Origin: an uncultured Armatimonadota bacterium
GTDB lineage: Bacteria > Armatimonadota > Fimbriimonadia > Fimbriimonadales > Fimbriimonadaceae
NCBI GenBank assembly: GCA_903904815.1
Contig: CAIVDU010000026.1
Location: forward strand, 1 to 38,999
Direction: 5' to 3'
DNA length: 38,999 nt
In this document: positions 1-7,413 of the stretch, piece by piece
Layout of the letters: every line of letters starts with the position of its first letter
Position numbering within the stretch: the stretch's first letter is position 1
Position numbers and translations under genes: made by a program
The notes under the pieces: model-generated
What the model was told of the DNA's origin: nothing
The model's database searches: none
The model's input: only the letters and a program-made list of their open reading frames with translations

Positions 1-1
1 G

Positions 2-670
2 CCCATCGGCATGTACACCTTTGCCCACGCTCAAGCCCCGTGCGGGCTTGCAAGTCGAGAAGGGTTCATTGGCTACATGGACCAGCCTCAAGCGTTCTTT
101 GAACCGGACCGGGGTAAGGCCCAGATTCTTTGGATGTCGGGAGGATTCGTGGAGTACGTCTTCCCCTGTCACCTACCCACGACGGTGAACATCGATCGCT
201 TGGACCTTCTGATGGAGATCTGCAGCGAAGCGCCGAGCTACAACGAAGATTGGCCCTCGGACATCACGGTTTGGATCAACGGAGTTGACATTGGCACTTG
301 GACTTCGCCCGGAGACCTCGGGGCGAAGCGCGGCGTTCAAAACCCGGAGTGGTGGCTGGCGGGAATGACCCAGCACGGCATGTTGAAACGCTGGACCATC
401 TCCCGGGAAGGGTCGCAAATCGATGGGCAAGCCATGTCGTCGGTGGGGATAGACCGGACCCTTTTGACGCCCGGCCAACCGATCACGGTGCGGATTGGAG
501 TGAAGCCCGACGCCCGACACCAGGGCGGTTTCAATCTGTTCGGTTCCGGATTCGGCAACTACACCCAGGATCTCTTGATGCGCCTTCATTGCTCACCGCG
601 CCCCGTCGAAGGTCCGCGCATGTTTGGACCAAGCACCGCCGACCTAAATTCTTCCGATTCCCTCACCTAA
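2..670 (+). CDS. ArsR-type transcriptional regulator, C-terminal part (5' end outside window)
   Basis: The reading frame is open from the first bases of the window, so the N-terminal part, presumably a winged-helix DNA-binding domain, lies upstream. What is visible resembles the C-terminal beta-sandwich ligand-binding domain of long ArsR-family regulators. Telling motifs are VWINGVDIGTWTSPGD (about residues 86-101 of the visible part), PEWWLAGMTQHG, and a terminal block with VRIGVKPDA and GGFNLFGSGFGNY. In Firmicutes, similar regulators sit beside glycoside hydrolase genes. Here a GH2 gene starts 12 bp after the stop, so the two are probably cotranscribed and the regulator probably senses a sugar. 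The last 25 or so residues after MRLHCS are a non-conserved tail. The assignment to ArsR rests only on the C-terminal domain; a free-standing carbohydrate-binding protein is the alternative. Confidence 0.6.
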   Translation, partial: PIGMYTFAHAQAPCGLASREGFIGYMDQPQAFFEPDRGKAQILWMSGGFVEYVFPCHLPTTVNIDRLDLLMEICSEAPSYNEDWPSDITVWINGVDIGTWTSPGDLGAKRGVQNPEWWLAGMTQHGMLKRWTISREGSQIDGQAMSSVGIDRTLLTPGQPITVRIGVKPDARHQGGFNLFGSGFGNYTQDLLMRLHCSPRPVEGPRMFGPSTADLNSSDSLT

Positions 671-681
671 GCCCAATTCTC

Positions 682-2535
682 ATGAATAACGATCCCTCCA
701 TCTCGATCCCACGTAGTGAGCACCCTCGACCCGACATGTATCGGCCGACCTGGGAATGTCTCAACGGCGCGTGGGAGTTCTCTACCGACCATGAACGACG
801 TGGGCTCGACCAGAACTGGTTTGATGGACGCACCTTCCATCGCTCCATCACGGTTCCCTTCACTTACCAACACGAGCTATCGGGAATTGGCGAAAAGGGA
901 GTCCACGAGATCATTTGGTACGGCCGCGAGTTTGATGTCCCGGACAATTGGCTGGGGGATGATCAGGCTCTCCTGCTGCACTTTGGCGCGGTCGATTACC
1001 GATGCATTGTGTGGATTAATGGCGTAGAGGTGGGGCGAAATGAGGGAGGGCACGTCTCTTTCAGCTTCGACATTACGGCGCTCGCCAAGCCGGGGGGCAA
1101 CCGAGTCGTGCTTCGGGTGGAAGATCCCCAGGACCCGACGATTCCGCGTGGCAAGCAGGCGATTTCCGGGGCGCCGGCCAGCATCTTCTACTACTGCACG
1201 TCGGGAATTTGGCAGAGCGTTTGGCTGGAGCCGGTCTCCAAAGCTCGAATCGAAGACCTGTACCTGGCGACCGACCTTGGACTGGGCGCTGAACCTGACC
1301 TACTGACGGTGCGAGCGACGATTAAGTCTCCGTTCGACGGGGCGAGAGTGAGCATCGAACTTTCCGATGGGGAGACGGTCGTCGCGACTCATGAAGCGAA
1401 GGTTCGGAATGGCGTTGCCACCGTTCTCGTCCCTCTCATCGAAGCGAAGAGATGGTCGCCGGAGAGCCCGTTCCTTTACGACGTGAAGGCATCCCTGCTC
1501 GACGGAGACAGGGAGCGGGACATCCTCTTCAGTTACACCGGCTTCCGGTCGGCTGAAGCGCGGGATGGTCAGTTCTATCTCAACGGCGAGCCCTACTATC
1601 TGAAAATGGTGCTCGATCAGGGCTACTGGCCGAACTCGGGAATCACTCCCCCGAGCGACGATGCCATCCGCGAGGATGTTGAGTGGTGCAAGAAGCTTGG
1701 ATTCAACGGGGCCCGGAAGCACCAGAAAGTGGAAGACCCTCGGTGGCACTACTGGTGCGACAAGCTGGGACTCTTGGTTTGGGGCGAGATGGCCAATGCG
1801 TTTGCCTGGTCGACAGACGGCGCTTCACGTTTGACTAGTGAATGGCAACGGGCAGTCCTTCGCGATCGAAGCCACCCCAGCGTGGTGACGTGGGTGCCGA
1901 TCAACGAGAGTTGGGGAGTTCCCTATCTGAGGTCCGGAAACCCGGAGCAGATCGCTCTGATGGAGAAGCTGGTCACTCTCACAAGACTCCTCGACGGCAC
2001 CCGCCCGGTTGTGGACAACGATGGCTGGGAGCATGGAGACACGGGCGACATGTACACGCTCCACGACTATTGCAAGACGGGCAAGGCGTTGGCGGCCCGG
2101 TACGAAGCAACCGTGAATGGCGGCCCGATGCAGATGTACACGCAAGGCGATCACCCGATGCATTATCTGGCGAAGGGCGCCGCGTATCGTGGACAACCGG
2201 TGCTCCTGACCGAGGTGGGCGGCTACCTGAGTATTCCGGCCGACCTCCCGCAGGAAAAGTGGGACTCGTTGTACTCATCGTACGGGGTCATCCAAACCGA
2301 CGAAGCCCTGGTTGCGATGTATGCCGAGCTGATGGAAGGCATTGCCTCGGTTCCCTTCGTGGTGGGGTTCTGTTACACCCAGCTTACGGACGTGGAGCAG
2401 GAAGCCAATGGGCTCCTGACTTACGACCGGAAGCCGAAGGCATCGCCAGAAGCCTTCGCAGCGATCCACGAAAAGATTTCAACGACGCGAGCTCAGCCAG
2501 GTCATGGCTATCGAAAGCCGGGAACGGTGGCTTAA
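682..2535 (+). CDS. Glycoside hydrolase family 2 (beta-galactosidase/beta-glucuronidase-like)
   Basis: Retaining exo-glycosidase of 617 residues, likely removing terminal beta-linked galactose, glucuronic acid or mannose from oligosaccharides. An N-terminal sugar-binding jelly roll (about 15-190, with WECLNGAWEFS and VDYRCIVWINGVEVG) is followed by an Ig-like domain (about 195-290) and a TIM barrel (about 295-600). The acid/base Glu409 lies in PINESWG and the likely nucleophile Glu511 in LLTEVGGY. The length is short for GH2 and lacks the extra C-terminal domains of LacZ. The ATG at 682 is chosen because the longer frame runs back into the preceding gene and the protein aligns from MNNDPS onward. 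There is no signal peptide, so it is probably cytoplasmic. It follows the regulator fragment by 11 bp. Substrate specificity cannot be read from the sequence. Confidence 0.9.
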   Translation: MNNDPSISIPRSEHPRPDMYRPTWECLNGAWEFSTDHERRGLDQNWFDGRTFHRSITVPFTYQHELSGIGEKGVHEIIWYGREFDVPDNWLGDDQALLLHFGAVDYRCIVWINGVEVGRNEGGHVSFSFDITALAKPGGNRVVLRVEDPQDPTIPRGKQAISGAPASIFYYCTSGIWQSVWLEPVSKARIEDLYLATDLGLGAEPDLLTVRATIKSPFDGARVSIELSDGETVVATHEAKVRNGVATVLVPLIEAKRWSPESPFLYDVKASLLDGDRERDILFSYTGFRSAEARDGQFYLNGEPYYLKMVLDQGYWPNSGITPPSDDAIREDVEWCKKLGFNGARKHQKVEDPRWHYWCDKLGLLVWGEMANAFAWSTDGASRLTSEWQRAVLRDRSHPSVVTWVPINESWGVPYLRSGNPEQIALMEKLVTLTRLLDGTRPVVDNDGWEHGDTGDMYTLHDYCKTGKALAARYEATVNGGPMQMYTQGDHPMHYLAKGAAYRGQPVLLTEVGGYLSIPADLPQEKWDSLYSSYGVIQTDEALVAMYAELMEGIASVPFVVGFCYTQLTDVEQEANGLLTYDRKPKASPEAFAAIHEKISTTRAQPGHGYRKPGTVA

Positions 2536-2554
2536 TTCTTAAAACCCTTTCGCG

Positions 2555-2570
2555 GTCGCCCTCGGGCGAC
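2555..2570. terminator. Short GC stem-loop after the GH2 gene
   Basis: Perfect 7-bp arms GTCGCCC and GGGCGAC are separated by 2 nt (so a smaller effective stem), 20 bp after the GH2 stop. No T-tract follows, so it is at best a weak or factor-assisted terminator, or an mRNA-stabilising hairpin. Confidence 0.35.
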
Positions 2571-2641
2571 GGCGATTCATCGACTCATTTCAAATAACCA
2601 GACGGCAGAGTCGGGCCAGAAGCCCAGACCCACATATCAAG

Positions 2642-5221
2642 ATGAACTCAAGACAAAGACGGGCCATTCATACCCTCGCTTTTGCAGGCGCGGCGCTCAG
2701 CGCCTGGTCTGCAACCGGACACGCACAGCAGACTCCTCAATTTAGGCCGCCAGCGGTTCCGCTCGTGACCAGCGATCCTTACCTCAGCATTTGGTCGGAG
2801 GCAGATCGACTGACCGACGACGTCACACGACACTGGACTCGCCGCCCCCACCCATTGACCAGCCTGGTCCGAGTGGACGGCGTGGCATATCGGCTGATGG
2901 GCAACCAACCGCTGAGTGTCCCGGCCCTCAACCAGACGAGTCTGGTGGTGACACCGACCAAGAGCACGTACGAGTTTGCCAATGACAAGGTCAGAGTAAC
3001 TCTCTCGTTCCTGACTCCGGCGCTGCCAGACGACCTCGAGGTGCTGACGCGCCCGGTGACCTATCTCACCTGGACGGTGGCGAGCATCGACCGTTCGAGC
3101 CATGAAGTCGAGATTTTCGACGGGACGAGCGCTCAGCTGACGGTGGAGACGGAAACCCAAAAGGTGACTTGGAGCCAGGAGAGCTTCGGACCTCTGACCG
3201 CTCTCAAGACTGGAACCGAGGCTCAGACTTATCTGCGCCCAGCGGGAGACGACACCCGAATCGACTGGGGCTACGCTTACGCGGTCGCCCGAACCGATCA
3301 GGCGAAATCGGCCATTGGGGGAAGCAAGGCACTGCTGAATTCCTTTATTGCGACGGGAGCGGTACCCAGCTCGATGGATACCCGCCAGCCCCGCGCGTCC
3401 AACGACGATGAGCCAGTCCTCGGTTACTCGTTCTCATTGGGCTCGGTGGGATCCACCGCGATATCGCGACATTTGATGGTCGGATATGACGAGATCTACT
3501 CCATCGATTACTTTGGAAAGAAGCTGGCTCCCTACTGGAGGCGAAACGGCGCTAAACCGAGCGACCTGTTCCAAGCGGCGGAGAGAGACTACGACAAGCT
3601 CGTGGCGCGAAGCGCCAAATTCGATGCGAAGTTAACGGCGGATGCCACCCAATTGGGTGGGGCCAAATACGCCCAGATCGTGGCCCTTTCCTACCGCGAA
3701 TGCCTGGCGGCAAACGGAATAGCCGCCGACGCCAAGAAGCAGCCGCTCCTGTTCACGAAAGAGAACACCAGCAACGGCGACTTGGCAACGGTAGACGTGA
3801 TCTTCCCGATGGATCCCATTTTCCTGCTCTTGAGCCCCACCTTGGCCAAGGCGTCCCTGGTTTCCAACTTCGACTACGCGGCGTCGTCTCACTGGAAATT
3901 CCCGAACGCCCCGCATGACCTAGGGACCTACCCGCTCGCGTTTGGTCGCGACGATGGCGGCGAAGGCATGCCGGTCGAAGAGAGCGGCAACATGATCATC
4001 CTGACGGATGCGATTGCCCAGATTGAAGGCAATTCCAAATTCGCCGAGCGGTACTGGCCCCAGCTCACGCAGTGGGCCAACTACTTGGAGAAGTACGGTC
4101 TAGACCCTGAGGATCAGCTTTGCACGGACGACTTCATGGGTCATCTTGCGCACAACGCAAACCTCTCCGTGAAAGCGATCTTGGCTCTTGCCGCTTACGG
4201 TGACCTGTGCCACCTGAAGGGTGACGAAGCAAACGCGAAGAAGTACGCCGACTTGGCCAAGGTCGATGCCGCCCACTGGGTGAAGACCGCCGACGGCGGC
4301 GACAAGTCGCTGCTCGCGTTCGACCAACCCAACACCTGGAGTCAAAAGTACAACCTGGTCTGGGACAAGATTCTGGGACTCAACGTTTTCCCGGATTCGG
4401 TGGCTCGTAAGGAGATCGCGTTCTACAAGAGCGCACTGCTTCCCTACGGATTCCCGCTCGACTCTCGAACCCACTTGACCAAGACGGATTGGTCGATTTG
4501 GAGTGCGACGATGGCCGAGAACCAGGCGGATTTCGAAACGCTCATCGCACCGACCTATCGGTACCTGAACGAAACGACGACCCGAGATCCGATCGCCGAC
4601 TCCTACGTCACCGACGACGTGAAGAGCGGCGGAATGCACGCACGCCCGGTGGTGGGAGGCTTCTTCATTCGAATGCTCTCTGACCGTTCGGTTTGGAAAA
4701 ATTGGGCAAGCCAGGATCACGTGAAGGTCACCAGTTGGGCGCCGCTTCCGACCCCTCCGGTGATTTCGGAAGTCGTTCCCACGGCCAGAACCAAGAAGTT
4801 GGTCTGGAAGTACAGCCTTGAGCAGCCGGCGAACAATTGGACGTCGGTCGGATTCGATGACAACGCATGGAAACAGGGTCCGGCTGGGTTTGCCTCTGAG
4901 GGAACCCCTAGCGCGGTGGTCGGAACGCAGTGGACATCCAGCGACATCTGGATTCGACGAAGTTTCACCGTTCCCAACGTGGACGTCTCCAAGTTGAAGC
5001 TGTTGGTGTATCACGACGAGGATGCCGAGGTGTATTTCAACGGTGTTGTCGCGGCCAACGAGCCAGGCTATTACAACGACTACGCCGTCCTCGACATTTC
5101 GGCGGAAGCGTTGAAACAGTTGAAACCGGGGGCGCAAGTGACGATTGCAGTGCATTGCCACCAGACGACGGGCGGACAGGGCATCGATGTCGGGTTAGGA
5201 GTCGAAAAGGCCGGACGCTGA
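2642..5221 (+). CDS. Secreted glutaminase A-like protein (DUF4964/DUF5127-DUF4965-DUF1793 family)
   Basis: 859 residues with a signal peptide of about 28 residues (basic MNSRQRR, hydrophobic LAFAGAALSAWSA, then GHAQQ), so it is exported. The body matches the GtaA-type architecture. An N-terminal beta domain (about 30-300) starts with FRPPAVPLVTSDPYLSIWS, the family's typical entry. An alpha/alpha-barrel domain follows (about 320-690), with NGDLATVDVIFPMDP, DLGTYPLAFG, MPVEESGNMIIL and HARPVVGGFFIRML. A C-terminal beta-sandwich (about 700-859, with WKYSLEQPANNW and VYFNGVVAANEPG) resembles galactose-binding domains and is an addition to the basic family. Fungal members were reported as glutaminases, but many bacterial relatives sit in polysaccharide-degradation loci, and the neighbours here favour a role on glycans. 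The start is ATG without a clear Shine-Dalgarno. It lies 106 bp after the GH2 gene. Confidence 0.85.
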   Translation: MNSRQRRAIHTLAFAGAALSAWSATGHAQQTPQFRPPAVPLVTSDPYLSIWSEADRLTDDVTRHWTRRPHPLTSLVRVDGVAYRLMGNQPLSVPALNQTSLVVTPTKSTYEFANDKVRVTLSFLTPALPDDLEVLTRPVTYLTWTVASIDRSSHEVEIFDGTSAQLTVETETQKVTWSQESFGPLTALKTGTEAQTYLRPAGDDTRIDWGYAYAVARTDQAKSAIGGSKALLNSFIATGAVPSSMDTRQPRASNDDEPVLGYSFSLGSVGSTAISRHLMVGYDEIYSIDYFGKKLAPYWRRNGAKPSDLFQAAERDYDKLVARSAKFDAKLTADATQLGGAKYAQIVALSYRECLAANGIAADAKKQPLLFTKENTSNGDLATVDVIFPMDPIFLLLSPTLAKASLVSNFDYAASSHWKFPNAPHDLGTYPLAFGRDDGGEGMPVEESGNMIILTDAIAQIEGNSKFAERYWPQLTQWANYLEKYGLDPEDQLCTDDFMGHLAHNANLSVKAILALAAYGDLCHLKGDEANAKKYADLAKVDAAHWVKTADGGDKSLLAFDQPNTWSQKYNLVWDKILGLNVFPDSVARKEIAFYKSALLPYGFPLDSRTHLTKTDWSIWSATMAENQADFETLIAPTYRYLNETTTRDPIADSYVTDDVKSGGMHARPVVGGFFIRMLSDRSVWKNWASQDHVKVTSWAPLPTPPVISEVVPTARTKKLVWKYSLEQPANNWTSVGFDDNAWKQGPAGFASEGTPSAVVGTQWTSSDIWIRRSFTVPNVDVSKLKLLVYHDEDAEVYFNGVVAANEPGYYNDYAVLDISAEALKQLKPGAQVTIAVHCHQTTGGQGIDVGLGVEKAGR

Positions 5222-5250
5222 GCGAGCCCGACTCGTGACTCGGAGCTGGG

Positions 5251-5279
5251 GCGAAGTTTCTCAGAAATGAGAACTTCGC
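5251..5279. terminator. Hairpin after the GtaA-like gene
   Basis: Arms GCGAAGTTTCTCA and TGAGAACTTCGC pair over 12 bp with one bulged T and a GAAA-type 4-nt loop. It begins 30 bp after the stop codon. No T-run follows. It is the probable 3' end of the 682-5221 transcript. Confidence 0.5.
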
Positions 5280-5352
5280 ATCGCTAATAGTTTCGCATTG
5301 GCCCTCTGCCCGCGCCAATGCGGTTCATTTAGATGCAATGCGCCGGGTCCAG

Positions 5353-5430
5353 ATGGACTTTTTCAGGTTCGATTGACCCTCTCCCCGCCCTCTCCCGCGC
5401 ACGCTTCGCTGCGGGCGAGGGGGACAATTC
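5353..5430. repeat. Intergenic C-rich/G-rich hairpin repeat, copy A
   Basis: One of four copies in the window (others near 18399, 21574 and 26042). It has a conserved flank (ATGGACTTTTTCAGGTTCGA), then CCCTCTCCCCGCCCTCTCCC, a GC-rich loop with ACGCTTCGCT, and the return arm GCGGGCGAGGG. The arms CCCTCTCCCGC and GCGGGCGAGGG pair with one mismatch. The rest of the 5222-5582 gap (361 bp) holds only this repeat and the hairpin at 5251; no gene is supported there. Confidence 0.75.
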
Positions 5431-5582
5431 AAATGCCGCCGGCACAGCTACAATGCCTGCTCGCTGCCCTGCTGGCGCAACCTTTTCGATTTCCGTCCCT
5501 TTCCGAAGTCGTAAGCACTTGGAGATCCGAATCCAGAGGGTGCGCTGATGCAAAGGGCCACCAGTTCTTATGCGGGTTGCCG

Positions 5583-6770
5583 TCACACGCGATCGAGGGC
5601 TTGTTTGAGATCGGCGATTAAGTCTTCCTTGTCTTCCAGACCTACGGAAAGGCGGACGAGGCCCTCGCTAATGAGGTGCAGTTCCCGTTCTTCCTTGGTG
5701 TAGAACGAGTGGGTCATCGAAGCGGGATGTTGGGCCAAGCTTTCGCAATCACCTAGACTTACGGCCCGGATGAAGACTTCGAGGGCGTTTAGCATTCTCT
5801 TCCCGCCCTCAAACCCTCCGACCACTTCGATCGCCATCATCGCGCCTGGTCGCTTCATTTGTCTTTGGGCTACACAATAGCCGACCGACTTGGCGTATCC
5901 CGGGTAGTCAATGTGAACGACTTTGGGGTGAGTGGCCAGAAAGGCGACGACCGCTTCCGCGTTGTCGCAATGACGATCCATTCGCACGGCAAGCGTTTTG
6001 ATGCCTCGAAGAACGAGGTGGGCGTCTTGAGAAGAGAGAACGGCTCCGGTCATGTCTTTGAGCCCAAAATTGCGAACCTCGTTCATGACGTCTCGGGGTC
6101 CGATGATCGCGCCCGCCAACAGGTCTCCATGGCCACCCAAATACTTGGTCGCCGAATGAACCACGTAGTCTGCCCCGAGTTCGATGGGGCGCTGAAGATA
6201 CGGTGTCGCGTACGTATTGTCCACGGCGGTCCAGAGTCCTCGGGCTTTGGCGATCCGGCAGATCGCTTCGATATCGACGACCCGGAGATTGGGATTGGCC
6301 GGAGTCTCGAAGAAGATGCCTCTCGTGTTGGGTCCAATAGCGCCTACGAGGGCAACGGGGTCGGTGAGATCGACGTGCTTGACGCGGATGTTCATCTTGG
6401 CAAGGCCGCGATGCATAAACGCGTAAGTGCATCCATAAAGTGTTTGATCGACGATCAGCTCATCGCCCGATTCGAGTATGGTGTAGAGGAGAGTGGTAGT
6501 TGCTCCTTGCCCGCTGGAGGTCACGACAGCTGCCTCTCCTCCTTCAAGATCGGCCAACCTCGCTTCGAGCAGAGCGGTCGTAGGATTCCCGAGCCTTCCG
6601 TACACGTACCCGGCCTGTTCACCGCTGAACCGAGCGCCCCCATCTTCCACCGTTGGAAAGGCAAACGTAGAACTCATATAGACCGGAGGGGTCAAGGAGC
6701 CGACGCCTGCGTACGGGTCGTACCCGTGGTGTATCGACCGAGTGCTGAATCCTTTCTTGCCGTTCTCCAT
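5583..6770 (-). CDS. megL: Methionine gamma-lyase (PLP-dependent Cys/Met metabolism family)
   Basis: 395-residue fold-type I PLP enzyme that splits L-methionine (and homocysteine) into methanethiol, 2-oxobutanoate and ammonia in the cytoplasm. The PLP lysine is Lys209 in SATKYLGGHGD, with Asp184 (AVDNTYATPY) and Tyr57/Arg59 (YVYGRLGNPT) as cofactor contacts. The sequence QTLYGCTYAFMHRG carries Cys114, equivalent to the cysteine that marks true methionine gamma-lyases; cystathionine gamma-lyases and synthases usually have another residue there. The length matches the family (about 398). Start is ATG at 6770. It is divergent from an Lrp/AsnC regulator 104 bp away, the same partnership as mdeA and mdeR in Pseudomonas putida. 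Cystathionine gamma-lyase is the less likely alternative. Confidence 0.85.
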   Translation of the reverse strand: MENGKKGFSTRSIHHGYDPYAGVGSLTPPVYMSSTFAFPTVEDGGARFSGEQAGYVYGRLGNPTTALLEARLADLEGGEAAVVTSSGQGATTTLLYTILESGDELIVDQTLYGCTYAFMHRGLAKMNIRVKHVDLTDPVALVGAIGPNTRGIFFETPANPNLRVVDIEAICRIAKARGLWTAVDNTYATPYLQRPIELGADYVVHSATKYLGGHGDLLAGAIIGPRDVMNEVRNFGLKDMTGAVLSSQDAHLVLRGIKTLAVRMDRHCDNAEAVVAFLATHPKVVHIDYPGYAKSVGYCVAQRQMKRPGAMMAIEVVGGFEGGKRMLNALEVFIRAVSLGDCESLAQHPASMTHSFYTKEERELHLISEGLVRLSVGLEDKEDLIADLKQALDRV

Positions 6771-6828
6771 TCCGTACCTATCGGTTTTATTTTCCCTCTT
6801 CTACAGTTGAAGAACCTTGCCATTTATC

Positions 6829-6850
6829 CTAAGAAAGCCACCATTCTTAG
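6829..6850. promoter_or_regulatory. Perfect inverted repeat, putative Lrp-family operator
   Basis: CTAAGAA, 8 nt, TTCTTAG: a 22-bp perfect inverted repeat in the 104-bp gap between the divergent methionine gamma-lyase and Lrp/AsnC genes. It ends 12 bp before the -10 box of the regulator gene and thus covers its -35 region. Lrp-family proteins commonly autoregulate and control an adjacent divergent gene, so this is the likely binding site. Confidence 0.6.
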
Positions 6851-6862
6851 AGACTCCTGCCC

Positions 6863-6868
6863 TATAAT
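6863..6868 (+). promoter_or_regulatory. -10 box (TATAAT) of the Lrp/AsnC gene, leaderless type
   Basis: A consensus TATAAT ends 6 nt before the ATG at 6875. Transcription would begin at or next to the start codon, and no Shine-Dalgarno is present. No good -35 is seen; the inverted repeat 6829-6850 occupies that place. Confidence 0.65.
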
Positions 6869-6874
6869 CACGAT

Positions 6875-7354
6875 ATGAAGGAAGAATCTTCCGTAGAGCG
6901 TCTTGACGAACTAGACCGCGCCATTTTGGAGCGGCTACAGCTCGACGGGAGAGCCTCCAACTCGAGGCTTGCCGAAGAAGTTGGGCTCAGCGAGACGCCC
7001 TGTTGGCGTCGCATCAAGCGGCTTGAAACCGATGGGATTATCTCCACCTATTCGGCCAACTTGGATCGAAGAAAGCTGGGGCTAGGCGTTTTCGCGTTTG
7101 TCGAGGTGAAGTTCTCGACCCATGACACGGAGCTGTCTCGCGAATTTGAATCCGCGGTGGAGTCCATTCCTCAGATTCTGACCTGCCATAACGTGACCGG
7201 CGAGGTGGACTACATCCTGCAGGTCGTGGCAAAGGACCTTGACGATTACGGCCGATTCACGGCGGTGCTTCGAAACTTGCCGGGAGTGATGGCTATTCAC
7301 TCGATTCTGTCCCTTCGCGAAGTCAAGAAGTTCTCTGGCCTACCGCTCGACTGA
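6875..7354 (+). CDS. Lrp/AsnC-family transcriptional regulator
   Basis: 159 residues, typical for the family. The N-terminal helix-turn-helix (about 8-55) contains LDELDRAILERLQLDGRASN and the recognition region LSETPCWRRIKRLETDGII. The C-terminal RAM/AsnC ligand-binding domain (about 70-150) contains GLGVFAFVEV, ITCHNV-like ILTCHNVTGEVDYILQVV and SILSLREVKK. It probably senses methionine or another amino acid and controls the divergent methionine gamma-lyase gene, by analogy with MdeR. The start ATG at 6875 is supported by the adjacent -10 box. Lrp proteins form dimers that assemble into octamers. Confidence 0.9.
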   Translation: MKEESSVERLDELDRAILERLQLDGRASNSRLAEEVGLSETPCWRRIKRLETDGIISTYSANLDRRKLGLGVFAFVEVKFSTHDTELSREFESAVESIPQILTCHNVTGEVDYILQVVAKDLDDYGRFTAVLRNLPGVMAIHSILSLREVKKFSGLPLD

Positions 7355-7413
7355 ACACCGGGCAGCCCGCTCATCAACACCCCGATCTGATTGAAGGTAA
7401 TGTTCTTTTGAGC

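Noticed and set aside
4100-5161. 353-codon open frame on the minus strand
   Set aside because: Antisense to the GtaA-like gene, Arg/Val/Gly-rich composition typical of shadow frames in GC-rich DNA, no recognisable domain.
5859-6878. 339-codon open frame on the plus strand
   Set aside because: Antisense to methionine gamma-lyase, whose catalytic motifs are all intact; the plus-strand product resembles nothing.
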